A stretch of DNA of 64,000 nucleotides from Granulicella sp. WH15 (GTDB taxonomy: Bacteria > Acidobacteriota > Terriglobia > Terriglobales > Acidobacteriaceae), in NCBI RefSeq assembly GCF_009914315.1, contig NZ_CP042596.1, positions 1 through 64,000 on the forward strand, in the 5' to 3' direction. The notes under the pieces were generated by a model, which was not told the DNA's origin, did not search any database, and saw only the letters and a program-made list of their open reading frames with translations. A program made the translations under genes and the position numbers. Each line of letters opens with the position of its first letter. The stretch's first letter is position 1. Of the stretch, positions 9,357 to 17,826 are shown piece by piece.

Positions 9357-9902
9357 ATGGTCTGTTCGGGTTGCGGTACGCCTGCTGAGGCGGGCGTCAG
9401 GTTTTGTCCTCGTTGCGGGGTTTCGATCTATCGGGAGGCGACACAGCCGCCCGCCTGGATGCCGCTCACCGGGCCTTCGCCCGCTCCGCTGCCCGCGGCG
9501 CGTGGCCGGGTCGCGTGCCATCTGCAGACGCTGGGGATTCTGTGGTGCGTCTATGCGGGTTATCGCATCATGCATGGAATCTTTGGCATGTTGATGCTGC
9601 ACTCGGTGCTGCTGCATGGCGATCAGTGGGGCGACGGCTGGCCGGGGAGCGGAGGGTTTCATCTGAGCTGGCTGGCTCCGCTGGTGCCGGTGTTGGGAAT
9701 TCTTACGATCTTGTGGGCAGCTCTGGCGGCAGTTGCGGGCTACTCGCTGCTGGCGCGGAAGCCGTGGGGACGGACCCTGGCGCTGGTGGTGGCGGTGCTG
9801 ACGCTGATTAAGATCCCTGTGGGCACGGCGCTGGGGATTTATACGCTTTGGGTGCTCGCGCCGGAGCGTTCGGAGAGGGAGTATCAGGCGCTGGTGGATT
9901 AG
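9357..9902 (+). CDS. Zinc-ribbon membrane protein
   Basis: 181 residues. The start ATG has GGAGG at 9345-9349. The N-terminus is a zinc ribbon (CSGCG at 3-7 and CPRCG at about 18-22), then a Pro-rich linker, then three or four hydrophobic segments (LQTLGILWCVYAGYRIMHGI, WLAPLVPVLGILTILWAAL, LALVVAVLTLIKIPVGTALG). This architecture recurs in many uncharacterised bacterial proteins. A second, smaller protein combining membrane helices and a zinc ribbon lies just after hemB. No function can be assigned. Confidence 0.8.
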   Translation: MVCSGCGTPAEAGVRFCPRCGVSIYREATQPPAWMPLTGPSPAPLPAARGRVACHLQTLGILWCVYAGYRIMHGIFGMLMLHSVLLHGDQWGDGWPGSGGFHLSWLAPLVPVLGILTILWAALAAVAGYSLLARKPWGRTLALVVAVLTLIKIPVGTALGIYTLWVLAPERSEREYQALVD

Positions 9903-9939
9903 GGCAGGAGATTCGTTCGGCCGGACAGATTTTGTTGTT

Positions 9940-9973
9940 GGGGTAGGTCCGGGCTAAGGCCCGGACCTACCCC
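9940..9973. repeat. Perfect 15-bp inverted repeat related to module B
   Basis: GGGGTAGGTCCGGGC (9940-9954), a 4-nt loop, GCCCGGACCTACCCC (9959-9973). The sequence is the first half of module B followed by its mirror copy. It lies 38 nt after a stop codon, so it may act as a terminator or mRNA-stabilising hairpin, though no T run follows directly. Confidence 0.85.
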
Positions 9974-10116
9974 GGAAGCAACGGCAAATGCTTTTTTGCC
10001 CCGCACAGGAGAGGGCATGGCTGATGCCGTGCCCTTAGACTCGGTGGACTTTATAAGACTGGAGTGCGACTTCTGGCGATACAGCCTTGGCGCTTGTCTC
10101 GCCGTAAACTGTTTAC

Positions 10117-11106
10117 ATGGAATTTCCGACAACCCGTCTGCGGCGTCTGCGTGGCTCCGAGGCGATGCGTTCGCTGGTCCGCGAGACGCATCTTCGCCCC
10201 GACTCCCTGATATACCCCCTCTTCCTCTGCCCCGGCGAGGGCATCCGCAAGCCCATCAGCTCCATGCCCGGCTGCTTCAACCTGTCGATTGACGAGGCCC
10301 TGAAGGAGGCGCGCGAGTGCGCGGCCCTGGGGATCGGCGGGCTGCTGCTCTTCGGGATTCCGTCGGAAAAAGACGAGCAGGCCACCGGCGCGTGGAGCGA
10401 TGACGGCATCGTCCAGACCGGGCTGCGGGCCTTCAAGCAGGACCGCGCGCTCGACCGCCTGCTCATCATTGCCGACGTCTGCGTCTGCGAGTACACCTCG
10501 CACGGCCACTGCGGCGTGGTGGTGCGGGACGGCGAACATTACATCGTCGACAACGACGCCAGCGTCGCGCTGCTGACCAGGTCGGCGGTCTCGCTGGCAC
10601 GCGCTGGGGCCGATATCATCGCGCCCAGCGACATGATGGACGGCCGTGTCGCGGGCATCCGTGCGGCGCTCGATGCCGTCGGACGCGACCGCACGCCGAT
10701 CATGAGCTACTCCGCCAAATTCGCCTCGGCGTTCTACGGCCCGTTTCGCGAGGCGGCTGGCTCGGCCCCGCAGTTCGGCGACCGGCGCAGCTACCAGATG
10801 GACGGAGCCAACCTGCGCGAGGCGATGCGCGACGTCGAGCAGGACGTGATGGAGGGTGCGGACATGATCCTGATGAAGCCCGCGATGGCGTACCTCGACG
10901 TGATCCGCGCGGCCCGCGAGCGCTGCGATCTGCCGATGGGCGCTTACCAGGTCTCGGGCGAGTACTCCATGCTGCACGCGGCGTTTCAGCGCGGCTGGCT
11001 GGAGCCGGAGCGTACCATGATGGAGTCGTTGCTCTCGATCCGGCGTGCCGGGGCGGACTTTATCGTCACCTACTTCGCCAAGGCTGCGGCGCGCGTGCTT
11101 GCGTAG
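10117..11106 (+). CDS. hemB: Delta-aminolevulinic acid dehydratase (porphobilinogen synthase)
   Basis: 329 residues, normal length. It condenses two 5-aminolevulinate molecules to porphobilinogen, the second common step of tetrapyrrole synthesis, in the cytosol. Seen: the catalytic zinc ligands in [14 protein letters not shown] (three Cys), the Schiff-base lysines in [15 protein letters not shown] and ILMKPAMAY, and the tail QVSGEYSML. The Cys triad points to a Zn-dependent active site rather than the Asp-rich Mg-type. A module D repeat starts right after the stop. Confidence 0.97.
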   Translation: MEFPTTRLRRLRGSEAMRSLVRETHLRPDSLIYPLFLCPGEGIRKPISSMPGCFNLSIDEALKEARECAALGIGGLLLFGIPSEKDEQATGAWSDDGIVQTGLRAFKQDRALDRLLIIADVCVCEYTSHGHCGVVVRDGEHYIVDNDASVALLTRSAVSLARAGADIIAPSDMMDGRVAGIRAALDAVGRDRTPIMSYSAKFASAFYGPFREAAGSAPQFGDRRSYQMDGANLREAMRDVEQDVMEGADMILMKPAMAYLDVIRAARERCDLPMGAYQVSGEYSMLHAAFQRGWLEPERTMMESLLSIRRAGADFIVTYFAKAAARVLA

Positions 11107-11176
11107 TACTTCGTACCGTTCTCGGGGCGGTATGGGTAGATCAATACCCGAGGGCCTTCCGCTGGTCGGCAGCGAG
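11107..11176. repeat. Modules D and D' in reverse orientation
   Basis: TACTTCGTACCGTTCTCGGGG begins at the base after the hemB stop, followed by GCGGTATGGGTAGATC and GGGCCTTCCGCTGGTCGGCA. Same order as the copies at 6661 and, inverted, at 19498-19615. Confidence 0.75.
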
Positions 11177-11249
11177 CATTTCAATTTTGAACGGCGGCGA
11201 TGGAGTACATTGCAGGAGATACGCTGAACTGCTGAACTGAGGTCTGGAA

Positions 11250-11582
11250 ATGGCGCCAGGTGTGGCAAAGAGCTATGTGTTGCAATGGCGGTCGTACCGG
11301 TTGCGGCGCTCTCTGGCGCTGTTCTTTCTGTACGGACTGTTGCCGTTCTGCGTGGCCGCGGCCCTGCTGCTGAGTCCCGTGCTGGTGGCCGGGCTTGTGA
11401 TGCTGCTGTGGCTGGGGGCGGCCGGGGCGGCGATCTGGTGGTCCGGGGAGTTTCGATGTCCTCGCTGCTGGCGACGGTTCGGGGCGTTGGGATCGAAGAA
11501 GAAGCTGGAGATGTGGTCGGGCGGGCTCTTCGATGAGATCTGCCACAACTGCAAGTTGAGGAAGTTTACGGACGAGGTTTAG
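11250..11582 (+). CDS. Small membrane protein with C-terminal zinc ribbon
   Basis: 110 residues. The start ATG has GAGG about 7 nt upstream. Two hydrophobic helices (SLALFFLYGLLPFCVAAALL and LVAGLVMLLWLGAAGAAIWW) are followed by a cytosolic-looking zinc ribbon: CPRCWRRF, then CHNCKLRKF. No family is recognised. It mirrors the protein at 9357, which has the ribbon at the other end. Confidence 0.75.
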   Translation: MAPGVAKSYVLQWRSYRLRRSLALFFLYGLLPFCVAAALLLSPVLVAGLVMLLWLGAAGAAIWWSGEFRCPRCWRRFGALGSKKKLEMWSGGLFDEICHNCKLRKFTDEV

Positions 11583-11881
11583 CGGCTTGAAGGTAGCCCG
11601 CGCCTATGCTCGATCCGGCTGACTCCCCATGAACGGGGAGCCAGAGGGGGCACAACTGAGGTCGGGACCGTTTCTGACCGAGATTTTTCACATTCCGTAC
11701 AGGTCCTCCTGTGCTCGATCCAGGTGGCTCTGGCTTCGGTACGACGTTCATAGAACCATGCAACCGCTTCCGGCCGACTATCTGAAAAAGGTGCTTCCGA
11801 TAGTTGCCACTCTTCCTCTAATGCCCTTCCGTTCTGGCACACAGGCTCTCCATATTTGTGTCGTATAAAACGTATCGGCAT
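11579..11881 (-). CDS. Doubtful small cysteine-containing protein
   Basis: An open frame of 100 codons in an otherwise empty 480-base gap (11583-12065). The middle (AWFYERRTEARATWIEHRRT, then CTECEKSRS) looks protein-like, but no ribosome binding site precedes the ATG and the C-terminus looks random. I see nothing else in this gap. Could be a gene remnant or chance. Confidence 0.25.
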   Translation of the reverse strand: MPIRFIRHKYGEPVCQNGRALEEEWQLSEAPFSDSRPEAVAWFYERRTEARATWIEHRRTCTECEKSRSETVPTSVVPPLAPRSWGVSRIEHRRGLPSSR

Positions 11882-12065
11882 GCTGATCGAACTGTTTTGA
11901 GAGAGTGCAAATTAGGACACTGCCGCATACTTGTTCTACTTCATTGTTGTTGTGGAGATGAGGGTAGCTCGCCCCGCGTGGCGGCCTGTCCGGGACCGGG
12001 TTGCGCCGACGGGCGTAAAATAAAGCGTTGGCACTTTAAAAATGCGTAGCAGATTGGAGTATTCC

Positions 12066-13544
12066 TTGGCAGAGAAGACGGCGGCAGAGACGATTTTCGA
12101 CGTGGTCATCATCGGCGGCGGACCCGCCGGTTACACCTGCGGCATCCGCGCCGCGCAGTTCGGCCTGAAGGTCGCGTTGATCGAAAAGACCGACAAACTT
12201 GGCGGCACCTGTCTCCACTGGGGCTGCATCCCCACCAAGGCGATGCTCTTCTCGGCCGAGATCTGGGATCACCTGAAGCACGCGGGCAAGTACGGCATCG
12301 ACGGCGTGGACGCGCCGCAGCTCAACTGGACGAACGTGCTGGCGCGCAAGAACGAGATCATCACCAAGCACACCAAGGGTCTCGAGTTCCTGATGAAGAA
12401 GAACAAGATCACCGTCTTCTCCGGGCACGGACGGCTCACCGGGTCGGCTCAAGGCGGCGTCCACACCATTACGGTGACCGACGAGGATAAGAGCAAGCCC
12501 AAGGACTTGCAGGGCGAGGGCTTCACCAAGCAGACCGTCACCGAGGTGAAGGCCAAGAACGTAGTGCTGGCCACCGGCTCCGATGCGCGGATGCTGCCCG
12601 GCTACACCGCCGATGAGACCATCATGACCAACCGCGAGATTCTGGCGATCGACAAGATGCCGAAGTCGCTGGTGGTGATCGGCTCGGGTGCGGTGGGCGT
12701 GGAGTTCGCCTCGGTCTTCAACAGCTTCGGCGCGGAGGTCTCGATCATCGAGGCGCTGCCCCGCATCGTGAACGCCGAGGACGAGGACATCTCCAAGGAG
12801 CTGCTGCGCTTGTACAAGAAGCGCAACATCGACGTGACCGTCGGCGCGAAGGTGGAGAAGATCGAGAAGAACGCCGAGGGCGCGCTGATTACGTACGCGG
12901 ACTCGACCGGCAAGACCAAGACCAAGCAGGCCGAGAAGGTTCTGGTAGCCGTGGGACGCGCTCCGCGGACCTACGACTGCGGGCTGGACAAGGTAAAAGT
13001 CACGCCGGATCGCGGCTTCATTATGACGAACGAGTGGATGGAGACGACCGAGCCGGGCGTTTATGCCATCGGCGATATCGTCGGCGGGCTGCCGCAACTG
13101 GCGCACGTGGGAGCGATGTGCGGGCTGGTGGTGGCGTCGAAGCTGGCCGGTAAGTATGCGCGGCCGGTCAATCGCCAGCGCATTCCGGGCTGCACGTACT
13201 GCGATCCGCAGATCGGGTCGGTCGGCCTCACCGAGGCGCAGGCCAAGGAGAAGGGTTACCAGGTCAAGGTGGGCAAGTTCCCGTTCGTCGGCAACTCGAA
13301 GGCGACGATTGTGGACTCGCACGACGGCTTTGTGAAGGTGGTCTCGGATGCGAAGTACGGCGAGGTGCTGGGCGTGCACATCATCGGGCCTCAGGCGACG
13401 GAGCTGATCGCCGAGTGCGTCACGGCGATTGAGCTGGAGGCGACGGTGGAGGAGATGATGTTTACGATCCACGCGCACCCGACCCTGTCGGAGAGCCTGC
13501 TGGATGGTTTCTCGAGCGTCGAGGGCCTGGCGGTCAACGTCTAG
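12066..13544 (+). CDS. lpdA: Dihydrolipoyl dehydrogenase (E3)
   Basis: 492 residues from the preferred start. FAD enzyme that reoxidises dihydrolipoamide on 2-oxoacid dehydrogenase and glycine cleavage complexes with NAD+. Seen: FAD motif VVIIGGGPAGYTC, redox disulfide GGTCLHWGCIPTKA (CxxxxC), NAD-binding GSGAVGVEFASVFNSFGAEV, the second FAD motif YAIGDIVGG, and the catalytic His-Glu pair in HAHPTLSESLLDG. TTG at 12066 has GGAG at 12055-12058; the ATG at 12042 has no such site but would add only eight residues. It heads a lipoate-related group with lipB and the E2 gene. Confidence 0.95.
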   Translation: MAEKTAAETIFDVVIIGGGPAGYTCGIRAAQFGLKVALIEKTDKLGGTCLHWGCIPTKAMLFSAEIWDHLKHAGKYGIDGVDAPQLNWTNVLARKNEIITKHTKGLEFLMKKNKITVFSGHGRLTGSAQGGVHTITVTDEDKSKPKDLQGEGFTKQTVTEVKAKNVVLATGSDARMLPGYTADETIMTNREILAIDKMPKSLVVIGSGAVGVEFASVFNSFGAEVSIIEALPRIVNAEDEDISKELLRLYKKRNIDVTVGAKVEKIEKNAEGALITYADSTGKTKTKQAEKVLVAVGRAPRTYDCGLDKVKVTPDRGFIMTNEWMETTEPGVYAIGDIVGGLPQLAHVGAMCGLVVASKLAGKYARPVNRQRIPGCTYCDPQIGSVGLTEAQAKEKGYQVKVGKFPFVGNSKATIVDSHDGFVKVVSDAKYGEVLGVHIIGPQATELIAECVTAIELEATVEEMMFTIHAHPTLSESLLDGFSSVEGLAVNV

Positions 13545-13567
13545 TCGTTGTTTATTTGAGAGAGAAG

Positions 13568-13595
13568 AGCCGGGCCATCGCGCCCGGCTTTTTTT
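13568..13595 (+). terminator. Rho-independent terminator after lpdA
   Basis: AGCCGGGC, 6-nt loop CATCGC, GCCCGGCT, then seven T. Starts 24 nt after the lpdA stop. Confidence 0.92.
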
Positions 13596-13611
13596 CTTTT
13601 CACGCGAAGAT

Positions 13612-13830
13612 TGGTTTTTCACGCGAAGCGTCGAGCACCGCACGAAGTGCCGCCCGCCCGGCGTGAGGGTGTTGTTGCCGTTGCCTGTTTTTTTGTCATT
13701 CAGGAGCGAAGCGGAGGAATCTGCTTTTGCTGTTGTTCTTGCCTCTGGGGTAGGTCCGGGCTTTAGCCCGGACATTAAAAACCACCACCAATGCGGGCTT
13801 TAGCCCCCGAGGTATGCTTTCCTCCCTCGT
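13612..13830. repeat. Composite repeat: modules D, A, TTGNNN tract, B
   Basis: Order: D (ACCGCACGAAGTGCCGCCC at about 13632), a short TTGCCG tract, A (GGAGCGAAGCGGAGGAATCT), a second TTG tract, B (palindrome GTCCGGGCTTTAGCCCGGAC at 13754-13773, then GCGGGCTTTAGCCCCCGAGG). This is the fullest copy of the D-A-B order. It fills most of the gap between lpdA and the CHAD gene. Confidence 0.92.
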
Positions 13831-13898
13831 GGCACTTATGCTCCGGATGTGATCCCCGTCAGTGACACCCGAAATTATCTCTGGCATCATAGGCATCC

Positions 13899-14882
13899 AT
13901 GAAAACCGCCGACACCGCCGCCCGCCCGATCCTGACGCTGCGGCGGTACGTCGAAGAGCTTGAGTCCTCCATCACCCTTTGCCTGGCGGACCCGCAGCCC
14001 CGGGCGGCGCACCATCTGCGCACCAGCACCCGGCGGATCGAAGCCCAACTCACGCTTCTGAGCCTGCTTCCCAACCTCACCCTCCCCGAAAAAGTTGTAA
14101 ACCGAGTCCGCAAGCACCTGCGCGAACTGCGTCGAGCGGCAGGTCGAGTCCGCGATCTCGACGTCCAGCTTGGCCTGCTCGACGATCCGGCATCGCTCAT
14201 TGGCGGAACAGCCTCCACGCAGCTTCAGCGGCACAGCCACAAGCTGCGCAGCTTCTTCGCAGAGGAGCGCCAGCAAGAGGCCTCCGAGCTACAGTCGCTC
14301 CTCCAGCAGCTCCAGCGCAAGCTCACCCGCTCGCTCGAGCGCCTGTTCGAAGTACTGAAACCATTTGAACCCCTCACCATCCTCGCCTCGGACCTGATCG
14401 CCGCCGTCCAGTCCTGGTTCGAGCACGAGTCTTTGGCTGTGTTGCAGGGGAAGGAGTCCAACGCAGAGCGCCTGCACGACATCCGCAAATCGGCAAAGCT
14501 GGCCCGCTACATGCTGGAGTCGGCCCCCGCCTCGGCCCGCAAGGCCAGAAAGCTGGCCAGAGCCTTCGAAGAGGTGCAACAGTCCGGCGGCCGCTGGCAC
14601 GACTGGCTGACGCTCTTCGCCCAGGCCGGTCAGCGCCTCGGCAAAAAATCGCCCCTGACCGGAGCTCTGATGCGGCACCGCGACACGTCGCTGGCGGGCT
14701 ACCGAGCGCACCTGAAGACGATCCGGCAACTGCACCCCCGCCGCCGCACTCGCGCACGCGGGCCAAACTCCCGTAAGCTTGTATCGGTATGTTTGTTCAC
14801 CTGCTCTCGCTCGGCCGCGTTCCCTACCTCGAGGCCCTCGCCATCCAGCAGCGGGTCGTCGCCGCGCGCAAGCAGAACCTGA
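13899..14882 (+). CDS. CHAD domain protein
   Basis: 327 residues. The CHAD domain is an all-helical fold with conserved His and basic residues that binds polyphosphate. Seen: HHLRTSTRRIEAQL (about 30-43), RRAAGRVRDLDVQLG, HDIRKSAKLARYMLE and the matching C-terminal half. The last 31 codons overlap the start of lipB in another frame and give a Ser/Pro/Arg-rich tail that looks non-native. It lies between lpdA and lipB, an unexplained but possibly functional placement. Confidence 0.88.
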   Translation: MKTADTAARPILTLRRYVEELESSITLCLADPQPRAAHHLRTSTRRIEAQLTLLSLLPNLTLPEKVVNRVRKHLRELRRAAGRVRDLDVQLGLLDDPASLIGGTASTQLQRHSHKLRSFFAEERQQEASELQSLLQQLQRKLTRSLERLFEVLKPFEPLTILASDLIAAVQSWFEHESLAVLQGKESNAERLHDIRKSAKLARYMLESAPASARKARKLARAFEEVQQSGGRWHDWLTLFAQAGQRLGKKSPLTGALMRHRDTSLAGYRAHLKTIRQLHPRRRTRARGPNSRKLVSVCLFTCSRSAAFPTSRPSPSSSGSSPRASRT

Positions 14883-15526
14883 TCGCGGATACGCTGCTCC
14901 TGCTCGAGCACCCGCCCGTGCTCACCCTGGGCCGTAACTCCCGACGCGAGAACATCTTAGCCTCCGACGAGCTGCTTCAGCACAAGGGCGTCGAGTTGCA
15001 CGAGATCAACCGCGGCGGCGACGTCACCTACCACGGCCCCGGCCAACTGGTCGGCTACCCCGTCATCGACCTGCGCGGCGACCTGCCCGGCAAAAAAGGC
15101 CCGCACCTCGGTCCGGTGGACTACATCCGTATGCTCGAAGAGGTGCTCATCCGCACCTGCGGCGACTTCCGCGTCCCCACGCAGCGCATCCCCGGCCGCA
15201 CCGGCGTCTGGACGATAGCAGGCGGCTCCATCCAGGAAAAAAAGGTGGCGGCCCTCGGCGTCCACGTCTCCCAGGGGGTCACCTCACACGGCTTCGCCCT
15301 CAACGTCACGACCGACCTCCGCGACTTCGACTGGATCATTCCCTGCGGCATCACCGACCGCACCGTGACGTCGCTCGAGCTGGAGTCGCCGCTGGAACCC
15401 CTGCCCACTCTTGAAGATGCGCTAAACGCAACCGCACGCAACTTCGGCCGCGTCTTCGAGCGCCAGATGCTCTGGTGCGAGTCCCTCGAAGAGCTTCTAA
15501 CACCGTCTATCGCCCAAGAGGTCTGA
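14789..15526 (+). CDS. lipB: Octanoyltransferase LipB
   Basis: 245 residues. Transfers octanoate from acyl carrier protein to the lipoyl domains of E2 and GcvH, the first step of protein lipoylation; LipA then inserts sulfur. Seen: LGRVPYLEAL, RGGDVTYHGPGQLVGYP (substrate pocket), the conserved Lys in KKVAALGVHVSQGVTSHGFA and the catalytic Cys in WIIPCGI. The start overlaps the upstream CHAD gene by 94 nt. It is about 95 nt upstream of the E2 gene whose product it modifies; lipA is not in the window. Confidence 0.96.
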   Translation: MFVHLLSLGRVPYLEALAIQQRVVAARKQNLIADTLLLLEHPPVLTLGRNSRRENILASDELLQHKGVELHEINRGGDVTYHGPGQLVGYPVIDLRGDLPGKKGPHLGPVDYIRMLEEVLIRTCGDFRVPTQRIPGRTGVWTIAGGSIQEKKVAALGVHVSQGVTSHGFALNVTTDLRDFDWIIPCGITDRTVTSLELESPLEPLPTLEDALNATARNFGRVFERQMLWCESLEELLTPSIAQEV

Positions 15527-15621
15527 TAATCGCACAACTCACGCCAATTCCAACCCCGCAGTCTTATAATCCAGTGGCGTAACTGCGTCACGCAGACAGC
15601 CTACTTGCGAGAAGGATCTTC

Positions 15622-17205
15622 ATGCCAACTGATGTCATCATGCCCCAGATGGGCGAATCCATTACCGAAGGCACTATCACCAAGTGGCTCAAGAAGCCCG
15701 GCGACGTCGTCGAGCGCGACGAGCCTCTCTTCGAGATTTCGACCGATAAGGTCGATGCCGAGATCCCTTCGCCCGTAGCCGGTACGTTGGGTGAGATCAA
15801 GATCGCCGAAGGCACCACTGTCCAGGTCAACACAGTCGTCTGCACCATCAATGAGGCAGGTTCCGCCGCTGCCGCGCCCGCCGACCTGAAGATCGACTCC
15901 GTAACCCCGGCCGCCGAAGCCGTCGCTGCCGTTGAAGCCGCAATTCCGGCCCCCGAGGCCGCTGGAGCCGAGGTCCTGATGCCCCAGATGGGCGAGTCTA
16001 TCACCGAGGGCACCATCACCAAGTGGCTCAAGAAGGTCGGCGACACCGTTCAGCGCGACGAGCCCATCTTCGAGATCTCGACCGACAAGGTCGACGCCGA
16101 GATCCCCTCGCCCATCGCGGGCACGCTCACTGAGATTAAGGTCCCCGAAGGCTCGACCGTGACCATCAACACAGTGGTCGCGATCATCGGCGGCGGCAAG
16201 TCGGCCCCCAAGGCCGCTGCTCCCGTTGCCGCACCTGCTGCGCCCGCAGCAGCCCCGGCTGCCAGCGCCTCGGCTGGCGAGCGTGGCCGCACCTCGCCTC
16301 TGGTCCGCAAGATCGCCGGTGAGAACAACGTCGACCTGAGCCAGGTTCCGGGTACCGGCGCCTCCGGCCGCATCACCAAGCAGGACATTCTCGGCCACCT
16401 CGAAGGCGGCGCAAAGCCCGCCGCCGCTGCTGCTCCGGCAGCCCCTGTCGCCGTTGCTCCGGCCCCGGCTAAGCCCGCCGCACCCGTCTCCGCCCCGGCT
16501 CCGGGCGAACTGGTCCCCATGACCAAGATGCGCTCCATCATCGCGCAGCGCATGGTCGAGTCCAAGCGGACCAGCCCGCACGTCCACACGGTCTTCAAGG
16601 TCGACATGACCCGGATCGTCCGGCTGCGCGAGAAGGAAAAGAACAAGTACGAGCAGCGCAACGGCGTCAAGCTGACCTACATGCCGTTCATCACGCGCGC
16701 TGCCGTTGCTGCCCTGCGCAAGCACCCCATCGTCAACGCCGCAGTCCAGGGCGATGCCACCCTCTACAACAAGAACATCAACATCGGCATCGCGGTCGCG
16801 CTCGACTGGGGCCTGATCGTCCCGGTCATCAAGCAGTGCGAGGAGAAGTCCTTCCTCGGCGTCGCCCGCTCCATCGTCGACCTGGCCGACCGCGCCCGCA
16901 ACAAGAAGCTCGCTCCGGACGAGGTCTCGGGCGGCACCTTCACGCTCACCAATTCGGGCATCTTTGGTGAGCAGTTCGGTACCCCGATCATCAACCAGCC
17001 CCAGGCGGCGATCCTCGGGATCGGCGGCCTGAACAAGGAAGCCGAGGTCATCACCGACAAGGACGGCCAGGAGAGCATCGCGATCCGCTCGATCCAGCGC
17101 TTCACGCTGGGCTTCGACCACCGCATCGTCGACGGCGCGGACGCGGGCAAGTTCATGTCGGACTTCAAGGCCTACCTCGAGAACTGGTCCGAAGACATCG
17201 GCTAA
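15622..17205 (+). CDS. 2-oxo acid dehydrogenase E2 with two lipoyl domains
   Basis: 527 residues, forming the core of a 2-oxoacid dehydrogenase complex. Two lipoyl domains (about 1-80 and 117-195) each carry the lipoylated Lys in EISTDKVDAEIPSP; Ala/Pro-rich linkers follow, then an E1/E3-binding domain (SPLVRKIAGENNVDLSQVPGTG, in parts, about 225-260) and the catalytic domain with DHRIVDGADAGKFM, whose His is the active-site base. Similar proteins are annotated as SucB, the dihydrolipoamide succinyltransferase; branched-chain or pyruvate E2 is possible because no E1 gene is nearby. Good Shine-Dalgarno (GAGAAGG) before the ATG. Confidence 0.93.
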   Translation: MPTDVIMPQMGESITEGTITKWLKKPGDVVERDEPLFEISTDKVDAEIPSPVAGTLGEIKIAEGTTVQVNTVVCTINEAGSAAAAPADLKIDSVTPAAEAVAAVEAAIPAPEAAGAEVLMPQMGESITEGTITKWLKKVGDTVQRDEPIFEISTDKVDAEIPSPIAGTLTEIKVPEGSTVTINTVVAIIGGGKSAPKAAAPVAAPAAPAAAPAASASAGERGRTSPLVRKIAGENNVDLSQVPGTGASGRITKQDILGHLEGGAKPAAAAAPAAPVAVAPAPAKPAAPVSAPAPGELVPMTKMRSIIAQRMVESKRTSPHVHTVFKVDMTRIVRLREKEKNKYEQRNGVKLTYMPFITRAAVAALRKHPIVNAAVQGDATLYNKNINIGIAVALDWGLIVPVIKQCEEKSFLGVARSIVDLADRARNKKLAPDEVSGGTFTLTNSGIFGEQFGTPIINQPQAAILGIGGLNKEAEVITDKDGQESIAIRSIQRFTLGFDHRIVDGADAGKFMSDFKAYLENWSEDIG

Positions 17206-17227
17206 CTCTCTCCAAACCACAAAAAAC

Positions 17228-17263
17228 GGCGGCGGACCTCACAAGGTCCGCCGCCAGTTTTTT
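17228..17263 (+). terminator. Rho-independent terminator after the E2 gene
   Basis: GGCGGCGGACCT (17228-17239), CACA loop, AGGTCCGCCGCC (17244-17255), then AG and six T. A perfect 12-bp stem. Confidence 0.95.
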
Positions 17264-17332
17264 GCACCTTCGAACACCACACCCGAGCAAACTCAAAGCC
17301 CCAGCCCTCACCGTTGCCTGTTCTTTTGTTTG

Positions 17333-17529
17333 TCATTCAGGAGCGAAGCGGAGGAATCTGCTTCTGCTTTTGCCCTTGTTCCTGCTTTTGTTGTTGTCGT
17401 TGCTGTTGCTGTTGTTGTTGTTGTTGCTTTTGCTTTCGTCGTTGCTTCTGAGGTAGGTCCGGGCTTTAGCCCGGACATCAAACCCACCCCAGAAGCGGGC
17501 TTTAGCCCCCGAGGTATGCTTTCCTCTCC
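17333..17529. repeat. Composite repeat: A, long TTGNNN tract, B
   Basis: Module A at 17333-17368, then the longest low-complexity tract in the window (about 80 nt of TTGNNN and TTG units), then B with the exact palindrome at 17457-17476 and GCGGGCTTTAGCCCCCGAGG. Confidence 0.92.
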
Positions 17530-17612
17530 CAGCCCCAACTCCGGGGCCCCATGTCTCGATTCTTCTGAGACATGGGTTCCAACCAAGCCACAACCACCCT
17601 GTCGAACCCGAG

Positions 17613-17815
17613 AAAAGCGCTGAAGGCGCGCTCCATACCAGCCTAGGGCGAAGCCCTAGGTAACCGACCGCACAGGCAAATAAGGGCTGAAGGCCCGATC
17701 TATCCCCGCCACAAATCTGTCCTGCCGACGCACCCGTTACGCGGAGGGCGGGCGTTCCCACGCCTTTTTCAAGCTTCGCACGGCTGGTCGGAAACAAAAT
17801 CCTCATCACCGACCA
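17613..17815. repeat. Composite repeat: C, E, D'
   Basis: C has three small palindromic cores: GCGCTGAAGGCGC, CCTAGGGCGAAGCCCTAGG and GGGCTGAAGGCCC. E follows (GGCGGGCGTTCCCACGCC), then a GGTCGG...CCGACC pair that ends next to the purK stop. Much of the gap between the E2 gene and purK is repeat. Confidence 0.85.
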
Positions 17816-17826
17816 ACGGCCCCCCT

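Noticed and set aside
12036..13775. 579-codon frame antisense to lpdA
   Set aside because: Runs through the lpdA terminator and a repeat; composition is typical of a shadow frame.
13504..13803. Open frames ending in peptides such as SFRSEAEESA
   Set aside because: Encoded by module A repeats, so not genes.
15601..17220. 539-codon frame antisense to the E2 gene
   Set aside because: Gly/Asp/Val-rich shadow; the E2 gene is certain on the plus strand.
17262..17456. Leu-rich peptide that looks like a membrane protein
   Set aside because: It is a translation of module A plus a TTGNNN tract. The same peptide pattern arises at every A-B repeat.
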